NCBI RefSeq assembly: GCF_018156225.1
Contig: NZ_JAGTAR010000002.1
Span: 62,001-126,000 of the forward strand
DNA: 64,000 nt
Direction of reading: 5' to 3'
Source: Carboxylicivirga sediminis
Lineage (GTDB): Bacteria; Bacteroidota; Bacteroidia; Bacteroidales; Marinilabiliaceae
Part shown: piece by piece, positions 10,060 through 19,498 of the stretch
How the letters are laid out: every line of letters begins with the position of its first letter
Numbering within the stretch: the first letter of the stretch is position 1
Made by a program: the position numbers and the translations under genes
Notes under the pieces: model-generated
What the model was told of the DNA's origin: nothing
The model's input: the letters and a program-made list of their open reading frames with translations, nothing else
Databases searched by the model: none

Positions 10060-11121
10060 CTATTCTTTTTGCTCTAACTCATTTACATCATATGTCTTTA
10101 ATGGATTCTTGCCAAGCTCAATATTCATCTGACGATTATGACAAACGTCTACCGCCAGGTACACAGCTTCTCTAAATGAATCTTCTTTTGCCTTATCCTG
10201 ACCAGCAATTTCGAAAGCTGTTCCGTGATCGGGCGAGGTACGAATAAATGGCAGACCAGCCGTAAAGTTAACACCTTTTGAGAACGTGAGTGTTTTGAAC
10301 GGCGCCAGCCCTTGATCGTGATACATCGCCAGAATGGCATCAAAGTTACGAAACTGCTCACTACCAAATAAGCCATCAGCAGGGTATGGCCCTAATGCCA
10401 TAATTCCTTCTTCTTTAGCTTTATTAATGGCTGGTATAATAATATCCTGCTCTTCGCTCCCGATTACACCACCATCACCAGCATGGGGATTTAGTCCAAG
10501 AACGGCAATACGAGGACGACGTATCGAGAAATCTTGTTGCAAGGATTTATTTAGAGTACGTAACTTACTTAAGATACTTTCCTCAGTTATTTTAGAGGCT
10601 ACCTCTTTAATAGGCACATGACCGGCAACCACACCTACTTTCATATGTTCCGAAACCATCAGCATCAAAGCTTCACCTTCACCTGCTTCCTGCTGCAAAT
10701 ATTCGGTATGCCCCGGAAATTTGAATGACTCCGATTGTATATTCTCCTTATTAATAGGGGCTGTCACCAACACATCAATCTTCCCCTCCTTTAAATCGCT
10801 CACCGCCATCTCAAGGGCTTTATAGGCTGCATCGCCTCCTATAGTGGTTGATTTGCCCAGCTCAACCCGAATATTATCATCTAAACAATTAATAATGTTG
10901 ATACGCTTATTGTGCGCATCATCCACACTATTAATACTGTTTAAACTGAAGTTGGGAATATTAAGTGCCTTACGATGGTAGGCTGCCACCTTAGATGAAC
11001 CATAAATAATAGGCACAAAAGCATCAAATACTCTGGCATCAGCCAAAGTTTTGAAGATGACTTCATACCCTATTCCATTAATATCGCCGTGGGTGATTCC
11101 CACTTTTATTTTATCACTCAT
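10060..11121 (-). CDS. pdxA: 4-hydroxythreonine-4-phosphate dehydrogenase
   Basis: A 353-residue cytoplasmic enzyme of pyridoxal-phosphate synthesis by the DXP-dependent route; it oxidises 4-phosphohydroxy-threonine with NAD(P) and a divalent metal. The three metal-binding histidines of the family are present: His168 (AGHVP), His213 (NPHAGDGG) and His268 (YHDQGLAPFK). His138 (PGHTE) is also conserved. I place the start at MSDKIKVGITHGDINGIG; the frame is open eight codons further (MCGRKNEI), but those residues are not family-like. It is the last gene of a minus-strand run and is 70 bases from pepA. Confidence 0.95.
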   Translation of the reverse strand: MSDKIKVGITHGDINGIGYEVIFKTLADARVFDAFVPIIYGSSKVAAYHRKALNIPNFSLNSINSVDDAHNKRINIINCLDDNIRVELGKSTTIGGDAAYKALEMAVSDLKEGKIDVLVTAPINKENIQSESFKFPGHTEYLQQEAGEGEALMLMVSEHMKVGVVAGHVPIKEVASKITEESILSKLRTLNKSLQQDFSIRRPRIAVLGLNPHAGDGGVIGSEEQDIIIPAINKAKEEGIMALGPYPADGLFGSEQFRNFDAILAMYHDQGLAPFKTLTFSKGVNFTAGLPFIRTSPDHGTAFEIAGQDKAKEDSFREAVYLAVDVCHNRQMNIELGKNPLKTYDVNELEQKE

Positions 11122-11191
11122 AATTTCATTTTTTCTGCCACACACCTTGTGTTTCAGCTATTGGGCACTAAAATTAATATAATTTAGCAAA

Positions 11192-12625
11192 CTAGCATCT
11201 GTTCTTAAGAAACTCATAGAGCATACGAACTCCAACTCCGGATGCACCAGAACCCCGATAACTGTCCTCTTTTTTAACAAAAGCAGGTCCGGCAATATCT
11301 AAATGAATCCATGGATTACTAACGAAATGGCTTAAGAACTTACCTGCTGTAATGGCTCCGGCCTCACGCCCACCAAGGTTTTTAATGTCTGCTATGTCCG
11401 ACTTAATCAGCTCGCCATATTCTTCCCAGAATGGGAAACGTACGATGCGTTCGTACACACAGTTACCGGCTTTTTCAAGCTCATTAAAGACCTCATCAGA
11501 TGCAGTACCCATACCTACCGTCGCATATTGACCCAATGCCATGACGGCACTTCCCGTGAGGGTCGCCAAATCAATAACCAACTCAGGTTCATACTTTTCT
11601 GAATACGATAAGGCATCGGCCAATATTAATCGGCCTTCAGCATCGGTATTCAGCACCTCGACTGTTTTACCATTGTGCATGGTAAGAATATCACCCGGTA
11701 CAATCGCATTACCTCCCGGACGATTATCGGTCGCCGGAATTAAACCAATTACATGCACATGTAATTTATTGGCCGCAACAGCTACCAGGGTTCCAACTAC
11801 AGAAGCTGCCCCGCCCATATCAGACTTCATATCATCCAGGCTACCAGGAGGTGTTTTCAGGTTAATTCCACCTGTGTCGTAAACCACTCCTTTACCTACC
11901 AATACAATGGGCTTGGCATTTTTTGCTTCTTCCGGCTTCCATTCTAGTATATGAAAAGCCGGAGGATCTACGCTTCCTTTATTGACACCCAGCAGGCCGC
12001 CGAACTTAAGTGTTTCAAGCTTTGTCTTGTTGAATACATCAACATCAAAACCATGAATGGCACCCAGCTCACTAATGGTTTCTGACAGCTCTTCGACATT
12101 CAAGGTTGAAACAGGTTCATTTACCAGATTACGCGTTACAAAAACGGCATTAGTCAGGAGACGTAGCTCATCTAAATCAGCTTGATTAAGAGCCGATGAA
12201 GCCACCCAGATGCAAATGTCCTTCGCTTCATCTTTTTGTTCAGTCTTATACTTATCAAAGCGGTATGATGATAAGGCAATGCCTTCGGTTAATGCCAATG
12301 TCAAAGGTTTATCGCCAATGACATCATATATACAAACATCTGACTGCTTATCCTTTTTCATGTTGGCATATACCGAGGATCCATCTTTACGCAGTGCCTC
12401 GTATAATTTGTTCGATGGCTCTTCATCGCTGACAATTCGCACATAGTAGACAGTGCTGTAGTTTTGGATGGTAATCAGGGTTTCCTTGGCCTCTATTTTA
12501 GCATCGACATATGCCAATGCTTCATTGTTAAAGCCAAAATCTTTTAGTACACTGGCATCTTTTACCAGGAATACATTGCGCACGCCATCAGGACGTTCGC
12601 CAGTATGTTTTATCGTTAATTGCAT
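11192..12625 (-). CDS. pepA: Leucyl aminopeptidase, M17 family
   Basis: A 477-residue cytoplasmic dizinc aminopeptidase that removes N-terminal residues from peptides. The M17 signature NTDAEGRL is at 326-333. Expected metal ligands are Lys245 and Asp250 (GKGVVYDTGG), Asp269 (MKSDMGG), Asp328 and Glu330; Lys257 and Arg332 are the catalytic pair. The N-terminal domain (about 1-160) is divergent, as is normal. It lies 11 bases downstream of a small unknown gene, with the same orientation. It probably finishes the breakdown of peptides released by the periplasmic dipeptidyl-peptidases encoded near 58-62 kb. Confidence 0.95.
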   Translation of the reverse strand: MQLTIKHTGERPDGVRNVFLVKDASVLKDFGFNNEALAYVDAKIEAKETLITIQNYSTVYYVRIVSDEEPSNKLYEALRKDGSSVYANMKKDKQSDVCIYDVIGDKPLTLALTEGIALSSYRFDKYKTEQKDEAKDICIWVASSALNQADLDELRLLTNAVFVTRNLVNEPVSTLNVEELSETISELGAIHGFDVDVFNKTKLETLKFGGLLGVNKGSVDPPAFHILEWKPEEAKNAKPIVLVGKGVVYDTGGINLKTPPGSLDDMKSDMGGAASVVGTLVAVAANKLHVHVIGLIPATDNRPGGNAIVPGDILTMHNGKTVEVLNTDAEGRLILADALSYSEKYEPELVIDLATLTGSAVMALGQYATVGMGTASDEVFNELEKAGNCVYERIVRFPFWEEYGELIKSDIADIKNLGGREAGAITAGKFLSHFVSNPWIHLDIAGPAFVKKEDSYRGSGASGVGVRMLYEFLKNRC

Positions 12626-12636
12626 AATAATAGTTT

Positions 12637-13041
12637 TTAATCTGAAAGTTCAGGCGTTCCGCTATCTTTTGACTGACTCTGTGCCTTGAAATACTCGCGA
12701 ATCATCACTTTCTTCATCTCCCGGTGAATTATCAGTTCAGTTAAGGCATCTTCATACGAGACACCTCCCATCTCTCGCTGATAAACGGCCACTTGTCCTT
12801 CTGTAACATCTATCCGATACAAAAAGTTGAGAAACTGCGAATAGTGTTCCCCCATGATGCTTTCAATGTGCACCTTCATTTGCTTGAACACCTCTTCGTA
12901 AAAGCCTTCAACATCGCCTGAAAATGATACTTCAAAGCCAAACTCGGCAAAATCCTTAATAATCTGAGCAGCTGCTTTTCTGATCAAATCTTCGCGGCCG
13001 CAAGCCTGTCGCAAAGCAGCACTATTTAGTTGTGGCAGCAT
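12637..13041 (-). CDS. Small conserved-looking protein of unknown function
   Basis: A 134-residue soluble, acidic and probably all-helical protein; I do not recognise its family. It has no signal peptide or membrane segment. The start ATG lies 3 bases after the stop of the DUF4837 lipoprotein gene and its stop is 11 bases before pepA, so it is embedded in a tight operon and is very likely real. The N-terminal part (LRQACGREDLIRKAAAQIIKDF) and the later YSQFLNFLYRIDVTEGQV suggest a compact helical bundle. Confidence 0.75.
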   Translation of the reverse strand: MLPQLNSAALRQACGREDLIRKAAAQIIKDFAEFGFEVSFSGDVEGFYEEVFKQMKVHIESIMGEHYSQFLNFLYRIDVTEGQVAVYQREMGGVSYEDALTELIIHREMKKVMIREYFKAQSQSKDSGTPELSD

Positions 13042-13044
13042 AGT

Positions 13045-14028
13045 TTATTTAAAAGTAAGCGTATACATCAGGGCCTCCATTTGACGAATTTTATCTCGCT
13101 TATCAGGCTTCTCTGGAGAGTAAACAAAACCATCAGTTATTACCACGCGGTTACTTTTCTTGTCGTAATGCGCTTGCAAAACAAACGGCCCGCCCATCAT
13201 ATCGTTCTGCACCTTCCATAAACCGCGCATCTCAACCACCTCATTGCCATTAATTTCAGTTTTCTTGTATATAACCGGGTATAAATGTTCAGTTGTCATA
13301 AATGAACCTTTAGATGGCCCGGGAACATTTTTGTGCAAAATTGAATCGCGTTTATTAAGCAGATACTCTTTGGAGAAAGTGCCTTCACCCACATATGGAA
13401 CCTCATATAAGAACATGCCTTGAAAACCCCAATCAGCCGCTTCATTCATCCAAATAAAAGACTTGGTTGACCTTTTATTGCTTAAACTATTGGGAATAGA
13501 CATGTGCACGTGAAACGTTGAATCCGCCAGTTTCATCAATTCATCACTTGCAAATTTCTTATATTCTCCGATAAAACGCTCACGCTCGGCCTTATTAAAG
13601 AAACTAAGTATCTTTAATTGATTAGCTTCCACCAGTTGCTTCAAGCTGGCCGTATCTTTGGCCGTAATACTTACAACTGCCTGAGGTCTGGCCCATCTAT
13701 CATGGTAAAATTTCACGGCCTCTTCTTTAACGTCAGGTTTAACGGTTACCATCACGATATTTCGAATCGTTCGTAAAAAATTGGCAAATGAACGGTGCGG
13801 CGCCACACTCATTTTGAAATGAGGTTCCTCCTGCGGCAGACCGAGGTAGGTTTCAGTTAGCAAAGCCTGAAGTTCTTCTCCACCAGGTGACGTTCTAATC
13901 TTATCGTCCATAACAACAAGCATTTCACCGGCCTTACCTCCAACATTAGGTTTATAGCCTGTTTGCTTATCCTTACAACCAACCATTAACACAACAATGG
14001 CTATCAGTAAATATTTAAAGTGTCTCAT
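13045..14028 (-). CDS. DUF4837-family lipoprotein
   Basis: A 327-residue envelope lipoprotein. The signal peptide MRHFKYLLIAIVVLMVGCKD has a lipobox ending VGC, with acylated Cys18. The remainder resembles the DUF4837 family found in Bacteroidota, whose function is unknown; GGKAGEMLVVMDD and PQAVVSITAKD are characteristic blocks. The frame is open 22 codons further upstream, but only the start at 14028 gives a proper signal peptide. Neighbours upstream (lytic transglycosylase, TatA, RseP) suggest a role in the cell envelope, which is inference from context. Confidence 0.87.
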   Translation of the reverse strand: MRHFKYLLIAIVVLMVGCKDKQTGYKPNVGGKAGEMLVVMDDKIRTSPGGEELQALLTETYLGLPQEEPHFKMSVAPHRSFANFLRTIRNIVMVTVKPDVKEEAVKFYHDRWARPQAVVSITAKDTASLKQLVEANQLKILSFFNKAERERFIGEYKKFASDELMKLADSTFHVHMSIPNSLSNKRSTKSFIWMNEAADWGFQGMFLYEVPYVGEGTFSKEYLLNKRDSILHKNVPGPSKGSFMTTEHLYPVIYKKTEINGNEVVEMRGLWKVQNDMMGGPFVLQAHYDKKSNRVVITDGFVYSPEKPDKRDKIRQMEALMYTLTFK

Positions 14029-14077
14029 ACTATGAAATTTTATTTGATTAAGGTTTTTATTACTTATCATCAGAGGA

Positions 14078-15316
14078 TTAAGTACCACTTCCATTTATTC
14101 GACTACTTAATGAAGCATTATCAACCACATAACCATTATCTACCCTAAGTAGAGGTTTAGCGCTTAACTTTTCATCTGCCACAAAGAAATATTCTTCCTG
14201 CTTAACTGGCCGCCACACCCACAGACGCTGATTGACATACAGCTTTCGATTGGGTAAGTTATTCCAATAGATTATATCGCTGATACGACATTCATTGTCG
14301 ATGGCAATTTTATGAAAGAACTCCCCTTTACTAACAACGTGAACCGCCAATCGTCTGCCTGTTTTGTCACCAACAGGTAAGGCTTCTGAAACAGGTGCCT
14401 CCGCATTTCTTAGTGCCTTCTCAGCCCGTACAAACTTAAGCACTCCGCTTTTAGGCAGAAAAACCGGCACTGCACTATTATTTACAGGAATGTACTTTTG
14501 CGTATATGAAGGATTTAACCACTCGATGATTTCCATAGAAGTTTGAGAGGCCTCCTTAATTTGCTCAAACGTGAGCGACTTATGAATATAGACCGTATCC
14601 ACTTCATCAAACTTTAAAGGAGCAGGCGTTGCCACCACATCATGTCGCTGATAATTGTTCATTACATAATTAACCGCAATAAATGCCGGCACATAACTCT
14701 GCACTGCCTTTGGTAAGTATGGTTGCAGTTCCCAAAAATTGGTTTTACCTCCTGAACGTTCAATGGCTTTTTGCACTACCCCAATCCCACCATTATAAGC
14801 AGCCAGTGCCAATTGCCAGTCGTTCAGATTGTGATATAAGTACTTCAGGTATCGGCAAGCGGCCTCTGTACTTTTTACCGGATCACAGCGCTCATCTACA
14901 TAATTATCAACCTTAAGGTCGAACATGCGTGAGGCATGATACAGAAACTGCCACAGCCCCATAGCCCCGGAACTGGATTTAGCTGTCGGCTCTAAAGCTG
15001 ATTCGACTATTGCCAGGTACTTCAATTCGAGCGGCAAATTGTATTTGGCCAGATACTCTTCGAATAGGGGAAAATAATATTCAGAACGCCCAATGATATT
15101 GGAGAGATGCTCTCGTCTTTTAACCGTATATACATCAATATAGGCTTGAACTTTGGTGTTATAATCCAATTTTACAACGGTTGATTTATCCAACTCCTTT
15201 AAGCGGTTTTCATACATCCAGGCAGGATAGTGCGGATAATCATGTGTACCAACATATCGGGCAAATACATTTACCCCAGGTAAAATGATGGATAAAATTA
15301 GCAGCAATCGTAGCAT
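14078..15316 (-). CDS. MltD-like membrane-bound lytic transglycosylase with LysM domain
   Basis: A 412-residue periplasmic enzyme that cleaves peptidoglycan glycan strands. A signal peptide covers about residues 1-19. The SLT (family 1 transglycosylase) domain lies at about 90-205, with catalytic Glu105 in the ES motif (IVESALEP), then SSSGAMGLWQF and the AAYNGG motif. A single LysM peptidoglycan-binding repeat is near 330-378 (HVVSKGEFFHKIAIDNECRI). E. coli MltD has two LysM repeats; this form has one clear repeat. It is the third gene downstream of rseP in an envelope cluster. Confidence 0.92.
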   Translation of the reverse strand: MLRLLLILSIILPGVNVFARYVGTHDYPHYPAWMYENRLKELDKSTVVKLDYNTKVQAYIDVYTVKRREHLSNIIGRSEYYFPLFEEYLAKYNLPLELKYLAIVESALEPTAKSSSGAMGLWQFLYHASRMFDLKVDNYVDERCDPVKSTEAACRYLKYLYHNLNDWQLALAAYNGGIGVVQKAIERSGGKTNFWELQPYLPKAVQSYVPAFIAVNYVMNNYQRHDVVATPAPLKFDEVDTVYIHKSLTFEQIKEASQTSMEIIEWLNPSYTQKYIPVNNSAVPVFLPKSGVLKFVRAEKALRNAEAPVSEALPVGDKTGRRLAVHVVSKGEFFHKIAIDNECRISDIIYWNNLPNRKLYVNQRLWVWRPVKQEEYFFVADEKLSAKPLLRVDNGYVVDNASLSSRINGSGT

Positions 15317-15351
15317 TCAGAATTTAATTTATGGGTGTCGGAAATACACCA

Positions 15352-15380
15352 AAGGCCAACCCTCAATGAGGTTCGGCCTT
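15352..15380 (-). terminator. Possible intercistronic hairpin between tatA and the transglycosylase gene
   Basis: AAGGCC at 15352-15357 pairs with GGCCTT at 15375-15380, extended by AACC/GGTT. The T tail on the minus strand is short (TTT), so this may be an attenuator or RNA-stability hairpin rather than a full terminator. Confidence 0.4.
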
Positions 15381-15409
15381 CGCAATATACAATTGATAAG
15401 ATCTAATGC

Positions 15410-15625
15410 TTACTTTGATGAATCGTCGATGGCCTCATTCTTTTTGTCACCATCTGACTTGTTATCATCGTCGTTACGCGCCTTCTTAAACTCTTTCATA
15501 CCCTGTCCGAGTCCTTTCATTAACTCAGGAATTTTACGTCCACCAAACAACAATAACAAGGCAAGTATGATAAGAATCCACTCTGGTCCGCCGGGCAATG
15601 CCCATAATATTACGTAACTGTTCAT
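15410..15625 (-). CDS. tatA: Twin-arginine translocase subunit TatA/TatE
   Basis: A 71-residue protein that builds the pore of the Tat export pathway. One N-terminal membrane helix (about residues 14-27, [13 protein letters not shown]) is followed by the family hinge FGGRKIPE, an amphipathic helix ([15 protein letters not shown]) and a charged tail rich in D and K. Length and architecture are typical. It lies between rseP and the transglycosylase gene. A TAAATTTG box 20 bases upstream of the ATG suggests its own promoter. No tatC is visible in the window. Confidence 0.93.
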   Translation of the reverse strand: MNSYVILWALPGGPEWILIILALLLLFGGRKIPELMKGLGQGMKEFKKARNDDDNKSDGDKKNEAIDDSSK

Positions 15626-15645
15626 CTCTTAATAGTTTTATTATA

Positions 15646-15653
15646 CAAATTTA
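15646..15653 (-). promoter_or_regulatory. Candidate -7 box upstream of tatA
   Basis: TAAATTTG on the minus strand, an exact match to the Bacteroidota TAnnTTTG consensus, ending 20 bases before the ATG. No clear -33 TTTG is present. Confidence 0.45.
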
Positions 15654-15663
15654 ATAAACTCGC

Positions 15664-16983
15664 TTATTTAAAGAAAGCTTTAAAGATATCATTTCCATTG
15701 GCAAATAACAGTAGTCCTAACAAAAGAATCATGCCGGTTATTTGTGCGTACTCCATAAACTTATCACCTGGCTTACGGCCTGTTACAATCTCGTACATTA
15801 AAAACAATACATGACCACCATCCAGTGCCGGAATTGGCAAGATGTTCATAAAAGCAAGAATCATAGAAATTAACGCTGTGTTTGACCAGAAAACATACCA
15901 GTTCCAGGTTGAAGGAAACAATTTACCCATGGCACCGAAACCACCAACCTGCTTAGCACCTTCTTTTGTGAAAATAAGTCGTAGTTGTTTCACATAGCCC
16001 ACTAAGATGTCAACACCTTTGGTAATACCTTTTGGACAAGCCTCCCAGAATCCATACTCATGACTTTGAATATCAACATAGTTATCAGCTGTCACAAGGT
16101 AGAATCCTATTTTCCCTGATTTAGGAACAACCAGATTAAGCGACATTAATGAATCCTGACGAACAAAACCCAGTTCAATTTCTTCCTCTACATTATCAGT
16201 TAATGCCTTGGTAAATTCATTGTAATAAGCTGTTGACGCCCCATTTATACTTACGATGCTATCACCAGCAAGTAAACCAGCTTCATCAGCACTGGAGCCT
16301 TTCATTAAATCTTCAACAACAACAGGAAAACGCACTTGCGCAAATGTTCTTACTTCTTCAGATATCATGCGCTGATCATAGCCTTCAGGAATGGCCAGCA
16401 TCAGTGTTTGTACACCACGCTTAACAGTCAGCTGACGAGCATTTTCAAGTAAAATAAAACGGGCAATATCGCTACTTTCCTCAACTTCATGCTCATCAAC
16501 CTTTAGCACCACATCACCATCCTGCAAGCCTATTTCTTTGGCCACTTCGTGATAATACAAACCATGTTTAGCCGACTGAACCGGTATATATTCCTCTCCC
16601 CAGGTATATAGCACCATCCAGTAGATAAAAAAGGCGGTGATAAAGTTCACCAAAACACCACCAACCATAATCATCAGTCGCTGCCAGGCCGGCTTTGAGC
16701 GGAACTCCCATGGCTGAGGCGGCTGAGCCATGGCTTCTTTATCCATCGACTCGTCTATCATCCCTGATATTTTAACATAGCCACCTAATGGCAGCCAACC
16801 AATTCCATACTCAGTTTCGCCTTTTTTATATTTGAAAAGCGTAAACCAGGGATTAAAGAATAAATAAAACTTCTCTACTCTGGTTTTAAATAAACGGGCA
16901 AAAAAGAAATGTCCGAATTCATGCAGTATTACCAGTATTGATAAGCTGAGTAATAGCTGCACTGTTTTTATAAAAATCTCCAT
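15664..16983 (-). CDS. rseP: RseP-type site-2 zinc metalloprotease
   Basis: A 439-residue inner-membrane protease of family M50, which cuts substrates inside the membrane, typically anti-sigma factors and signal-peptide remnants. The zinc motif HEFGH is at residues 21-25 and the third ligand is in PALDGG (Asp388). Two PDZ domains are visible between the first and last membrane helices (about 125-200 and 205-285). A TTG one codon upstream is open, but the ATG at 16983 is preferred. A TATATTTG box lies 30 bases upstream. In Bacteroidota it may act on FecR-type regulators such as the one at 7.8-9 kb, which is inference. Confidence 0.95.
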   Translation of the reverse strand: MEIFIKTVQLLLSLSILVILHEFGHFFFARLFKTRVEKFYLFFNPWFTLFKYKKGETEYGIGWLPLGGYVKISGMIDESMDKEAMAQPPQPWEFRSKPAWQRLMIMVGGVLVNFITAFFIYWMVLYTWGEEYIPVQSAKHGLYYHEVAKEIGLQDGDVVLKVDEHEVEESSDIARFILLENARQLTVKRGVQTLMLAIPEGYDQRMISEEVRTFAQVRFPVVVEDLMKGSSADEAGLLAGDSIVSINGASTAYYNEFTKALTDNVEEEIELGFVRQDSLMSLNLVVPKSGKIGFYLVTADNYVDIQSHEYGFWEACPKGITKGVDILVGYVKQLRLIFTKEGAKQVGGFGAMGKLFPSTWNWYVFWSNTALISMILAFMNILPIPALDGGHVLFLMYEIVTGRKPGDKFMEYAQITGMILLLGLLLFANGNDIFKAFFK

Positions 16984-17012
16984 CAATTATTCTGATTTTC
17001 TGAATTAAGCAA

Positions 17013-17020
17013 CAAATATA
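17013..17020 (-). promoter_or_regulatory. Candidate -7 box upstream of rseP
   Basis: TATATTTG on the minus strand, an exact TAnnTTTG match. The predicted transcript start is about 20 bases before the ATG. Confidence 0.5.
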
Positions 17021-17115
17021 TTCTTTTCACATTAATAACCTGCTGATATTTCACAGCAGCTTAACTGTTGTATTGTAATAAACACCTCAAAACACAAAAA
17101 GGTCGAAGCAGCTCA

Positions 17116-18273
17116 TTATCTGCCATTGATTATTTCTTCAGCAATGGCGCGAGCTTCTGCATTACTTTGTATGTAATCATCGAGTGATGGTTGATTAACA
17201 AGCGATGCCTTCATCATTGTTTTCTCAATCACATCCGACATTTCAACAAAACCAATTCTCTGCTTTAGAAAACCATCAACAGCCACTTCGTTGGCCGCAT
17301 TAAGGATACAAGGCATATTACCACCTTTATGCATCGCCTGATAAGCCAGATCGAGGTTTTTAAACACTTTAACATCCACCTTTTCAAAGGTTAGCTCTGG
17401 ATAATCCATAAAATTAAACCTCGGAAAATCGGACTTATAACGCTCGGGGAATGTCATGGCATATTGTATGGGCAGACGCATATCTGGCAGCCCAAGCTGT
17501 GCTTTAATGGAACCATCTTCAAACTGAACCAGCGAGTGCACAATTGATTGCGGATGAACCACTACTTCAATATCATCAGGCTTCACATTAAACAGCCACC
17601 TGGCTTCAATGGCTTCCAGGCCCTTATTCATCATTGATGCACTGTCGATGGTGATTTTATCGCCCATTGACCAGTTGGGATGATTCAAGGCCTGACACCT
17701 GGTGACTTTTCGCAAAAAATCAAGTTTCTTTCCCCTGAAAGGACCACCCGAAGCTGTAAGAATAATCTTCTCAATGGGATTATGAAACTCACCTGCCAGA
17801 CACTGAAAAATAGCTGAATGCTCCGAATCAACCGGCAAAATACTTACCTTATTCTCCAATGCCAGTTTAGTTATAATATCGCCTGCTACCACCAAGGTTT
17901 CTTTATTGGCCAATGCAATCTGCTTACCAGCCTTGATGGCATTAATAGTTGGCAGTAAGCCTGAAAAACCCACCATGGCCGTTAACACAACATCAATGGT
18001 GCTGATTTGCACTACCTGCGCTATTGCATTATCGCCGGCATACACCTTAACATCGGTATCCTTGAGCGCATCACTTAATTGCTGGTATTTTTCTTCGTTA
18101 CCAATTACAATGGTATTGGGATGATACTTTTTGGCCTGCTCAATAAGTAAATCAACGTTATTATTTGCAGTTAAAACCTCCACTTCGAATTGCCCAGAAT
18201 GGGCATCAACAACCTCTAAAGCCTGAGTTCCTATTGAACCGGTAGAACCCAGTATCGCTATTCTTTTTGACAT
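17116..18273 (-). CDS. dxr: 1-deoxy-D-xylulose 5-phosphate reductoisomerase
   Basis: A 385-residue cytoplasmic enzyme that converts DXP to 2-C-methyl-D-erythritol 4-phosphate, the committed step of the MEP isoprenoid route. The NADPH-binding motif GSTGSIG is at residues 9-15. Metal ligands are in PVDSEHSAIF (Asp149, Glu151) and in SASMMNKGLEAIEA (Glu220). The length is standard. It is 30 bases downstream of the M23 peptidase gene and 132 bases upstream of rseP. The neighbourhood of dxr and rseP is common in bacteria. Confidence 0.96.
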   Translation of the reverse strand: MSKRIAILGSTGSIGTQALEVVDAHSGQFEVEVLTANNNVDLLIEQAKKYHPNTIVIGNEEKYQQLSDALKDTDVKVYAGDNAIAQVVQISTIDVVLTAMVGFSGLLPTINAIKAGKQIALANKETLVVAGDIITKLALENKVSILPVDSEHSAIFQCLAGEFHNPIEKIILTASGGPFRGKKLDFLRKVTRCQALNHPNWSMGDKITIDSASMMNKGLEAIEARWLFNVKPDDIEVVVHPQSIVHSLVQFEDGSIKAQLGLPDMRLPIQYAMTFPERYKSDFPRFNFMDYPELTFEKVDVKVFKNLDLAYQAMHKGGNMPCILNAANEVAVDGFLKQRIGFVEMSDVIEKTMMKASLVNQPSLDDYIQSNAEARAIAEEIINGR

Positions 18274-18303
18274 TAATTTTTACTGTTGTGTATATGTAAG
18301 TCA

Positions 18304-19185
18304 CTATTCAAATGACATGTATTGCTCAGCATCAAGCGGCACACCATTGTACCACAATTCAAAATGCAAATGCGGGCCAGTGGTTAGCTCGCCTGAATTA
18401 CCAACATTGGCTATGGCTTCACCTGCCTGCACCTTATCCCCCATGGTTTTGAGCAAACTTTCGTTGTGCTTATATATAGATATTAAATTATTGGAGTGCT
18501 GAATCTGAATGACATAACCAGTCTCAACTGTCCATCCGGTGAAAACTACTGTTCCGTCGAGAATGGCACTAACACGACTTCCGGGATTAGCCACCACATC
18601 AACTCCATAGTGTCCTTGGGTTTCTCCAAATTTATTCACCACTACTCCTTTAAGCGGGGTAAATAAGAAGCTGTGCTCCAGTTCAAACTTCGTGCCTTTA
18701 TTGCCCAAAACTGCCAGATTAAATTTTTCTTCACGCTCAACCTGCTCACGGAATATTGAGTCTTCCTCTGACTTTTTGAAAACAACATTGCTGTTTGTAC
18801 CTGGTCCCTCAGCATCCTCCAAATCTTCAGGCATGGCACCCTGTGGCACATCACCAGCCACAATTGCCCTTATGTCCTTGAAAAACTTATCGCGCCTTTC
18901 AATCTCCATAATAAGGCTATCTACTCGTTCGGAGTTTTGTATAATTAACCTTCGCTGCTGACCATCCGGGTAACCTGGTATATATTCGCGTAGGCCTGTA
19001 AATGCAATTAAAAAAATAACCAACACTATCAATACAGAAAGGCTTACTCCAACTATGGTAAACACATTGAGTCGGGATAAACGCATTCCAAAAACCTCCT
19101 CATAGGTTTGCTCATTAAAAATCGCTAAACGATACTTATGTCGGAGTTTATCAACTAATTTCTTTCCTTTATCTTCTCTTGCCAT
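18304..19185 (-). CDS. M23-family (LytM) murein peptidase, membrane-anchored
   Basis: A 293-residue protein with a cytoplasmic basic N-terminus, one membrane helix (about 41-63), a coiled linker (about 75-110) and a C-terminal LytM domain (about 175-290). The zinc and active-site residues are present: His192 and Asp196 (GHYGVDV), His240 (YKH) and His272/His274 (PHLHFELW). It is therefore likely an active peptidoglycan endopeptidase facing the periplasm. It is the first gene of the minus-strand envelope run and has an exact TAnnTTTG box 22 bases upstream. Confidence 0.92.
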   Translation of the reverse strand: MAREDKGKKLVDKLRHKYRLAIFNEQTYEEVFGMRLSRLNVFTIVGVSLSVLIVLVIFLIAFTGLREYIPGYPDGQQRRLIIQNSERVDSLIMEIERRDKFFKDIRAIVAGDVPQGAMPEDLEDAEGPGTNSNVVFKKSEEDSIFREQVEREEKFNLAVLGNKGTKFELEHSFLFTPLKGVVVNKFGETQGHYGVDVVANPGSRVSAILDGTVVFTGWTVETGYVIQIQHSNNLISIYKHNESLLKTMGDKVQAGEAIANVGNSGELTTGPHLHFELWYNGVPLDAEQYMSFE

Positions 19186-19207
19186 TAAGCTAAAAATTCA
19201 ATTGAAG

Positions 19208-19215
19208 CAAAGGTA
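19208..19215 (-). promoter_or_regulatory. Candidate -7 box upstream of the M23 peptidase gene
   Basis: TACCTTTG on the minus strand, an exact TAnnTTTG match, 22 bases from the ATG. Confidence 0.5.
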
Positions 19216-19466
19216 AAAAAAGTCATCAGAATACATTAAAAATACCGCAATAAGTCTTATCCTGCACTACATAACAACCTCAATTTTCCGCCACTATTAA
19301 AACAATATTAAAACATTGATTATCTTACCCTTAAGCCTTACAGCCTGTTTTTAAATTAATTTTAGTCAAAAAAAACAGTCCGTTTATGGAAGGCTTTTTT
19401 TTTTATAAGCGCCAACCACCCATTCAACATTGAAATTTAAACACTCATGGAATACCCTTTAAAACC

Positions 19467-19498
19467 TTTGGCTGAAACGGGACTGGCATCTACTTTTA
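19467..19498 (+). promoter_or_regulatory. Candidate two-part promoter of the small gene at 19554
   Basis: TTTG at 19467-19470, a 20-base spacer and TACTTTTA at 19491-19498 fit the -33/-7 pattern of the Bacteroidota major sigma factor with one mismatch in the -7 box. The leader would be about 50 bases. Confidence 0.4.

Noticed and set aside
14029-14094. N-terminal extension of the DUF4837 gene by 22 codons
   Set aside because: It would destroy the lipoprotein signal peptide and run into the end of the transglycosylase gene.
17040-17060. CTGCTG/CAGCAG hairpin between dxr and rseP
   Set aside because: The stem is only six bases and has no T run on either strand, so it is not supported as a terminator.
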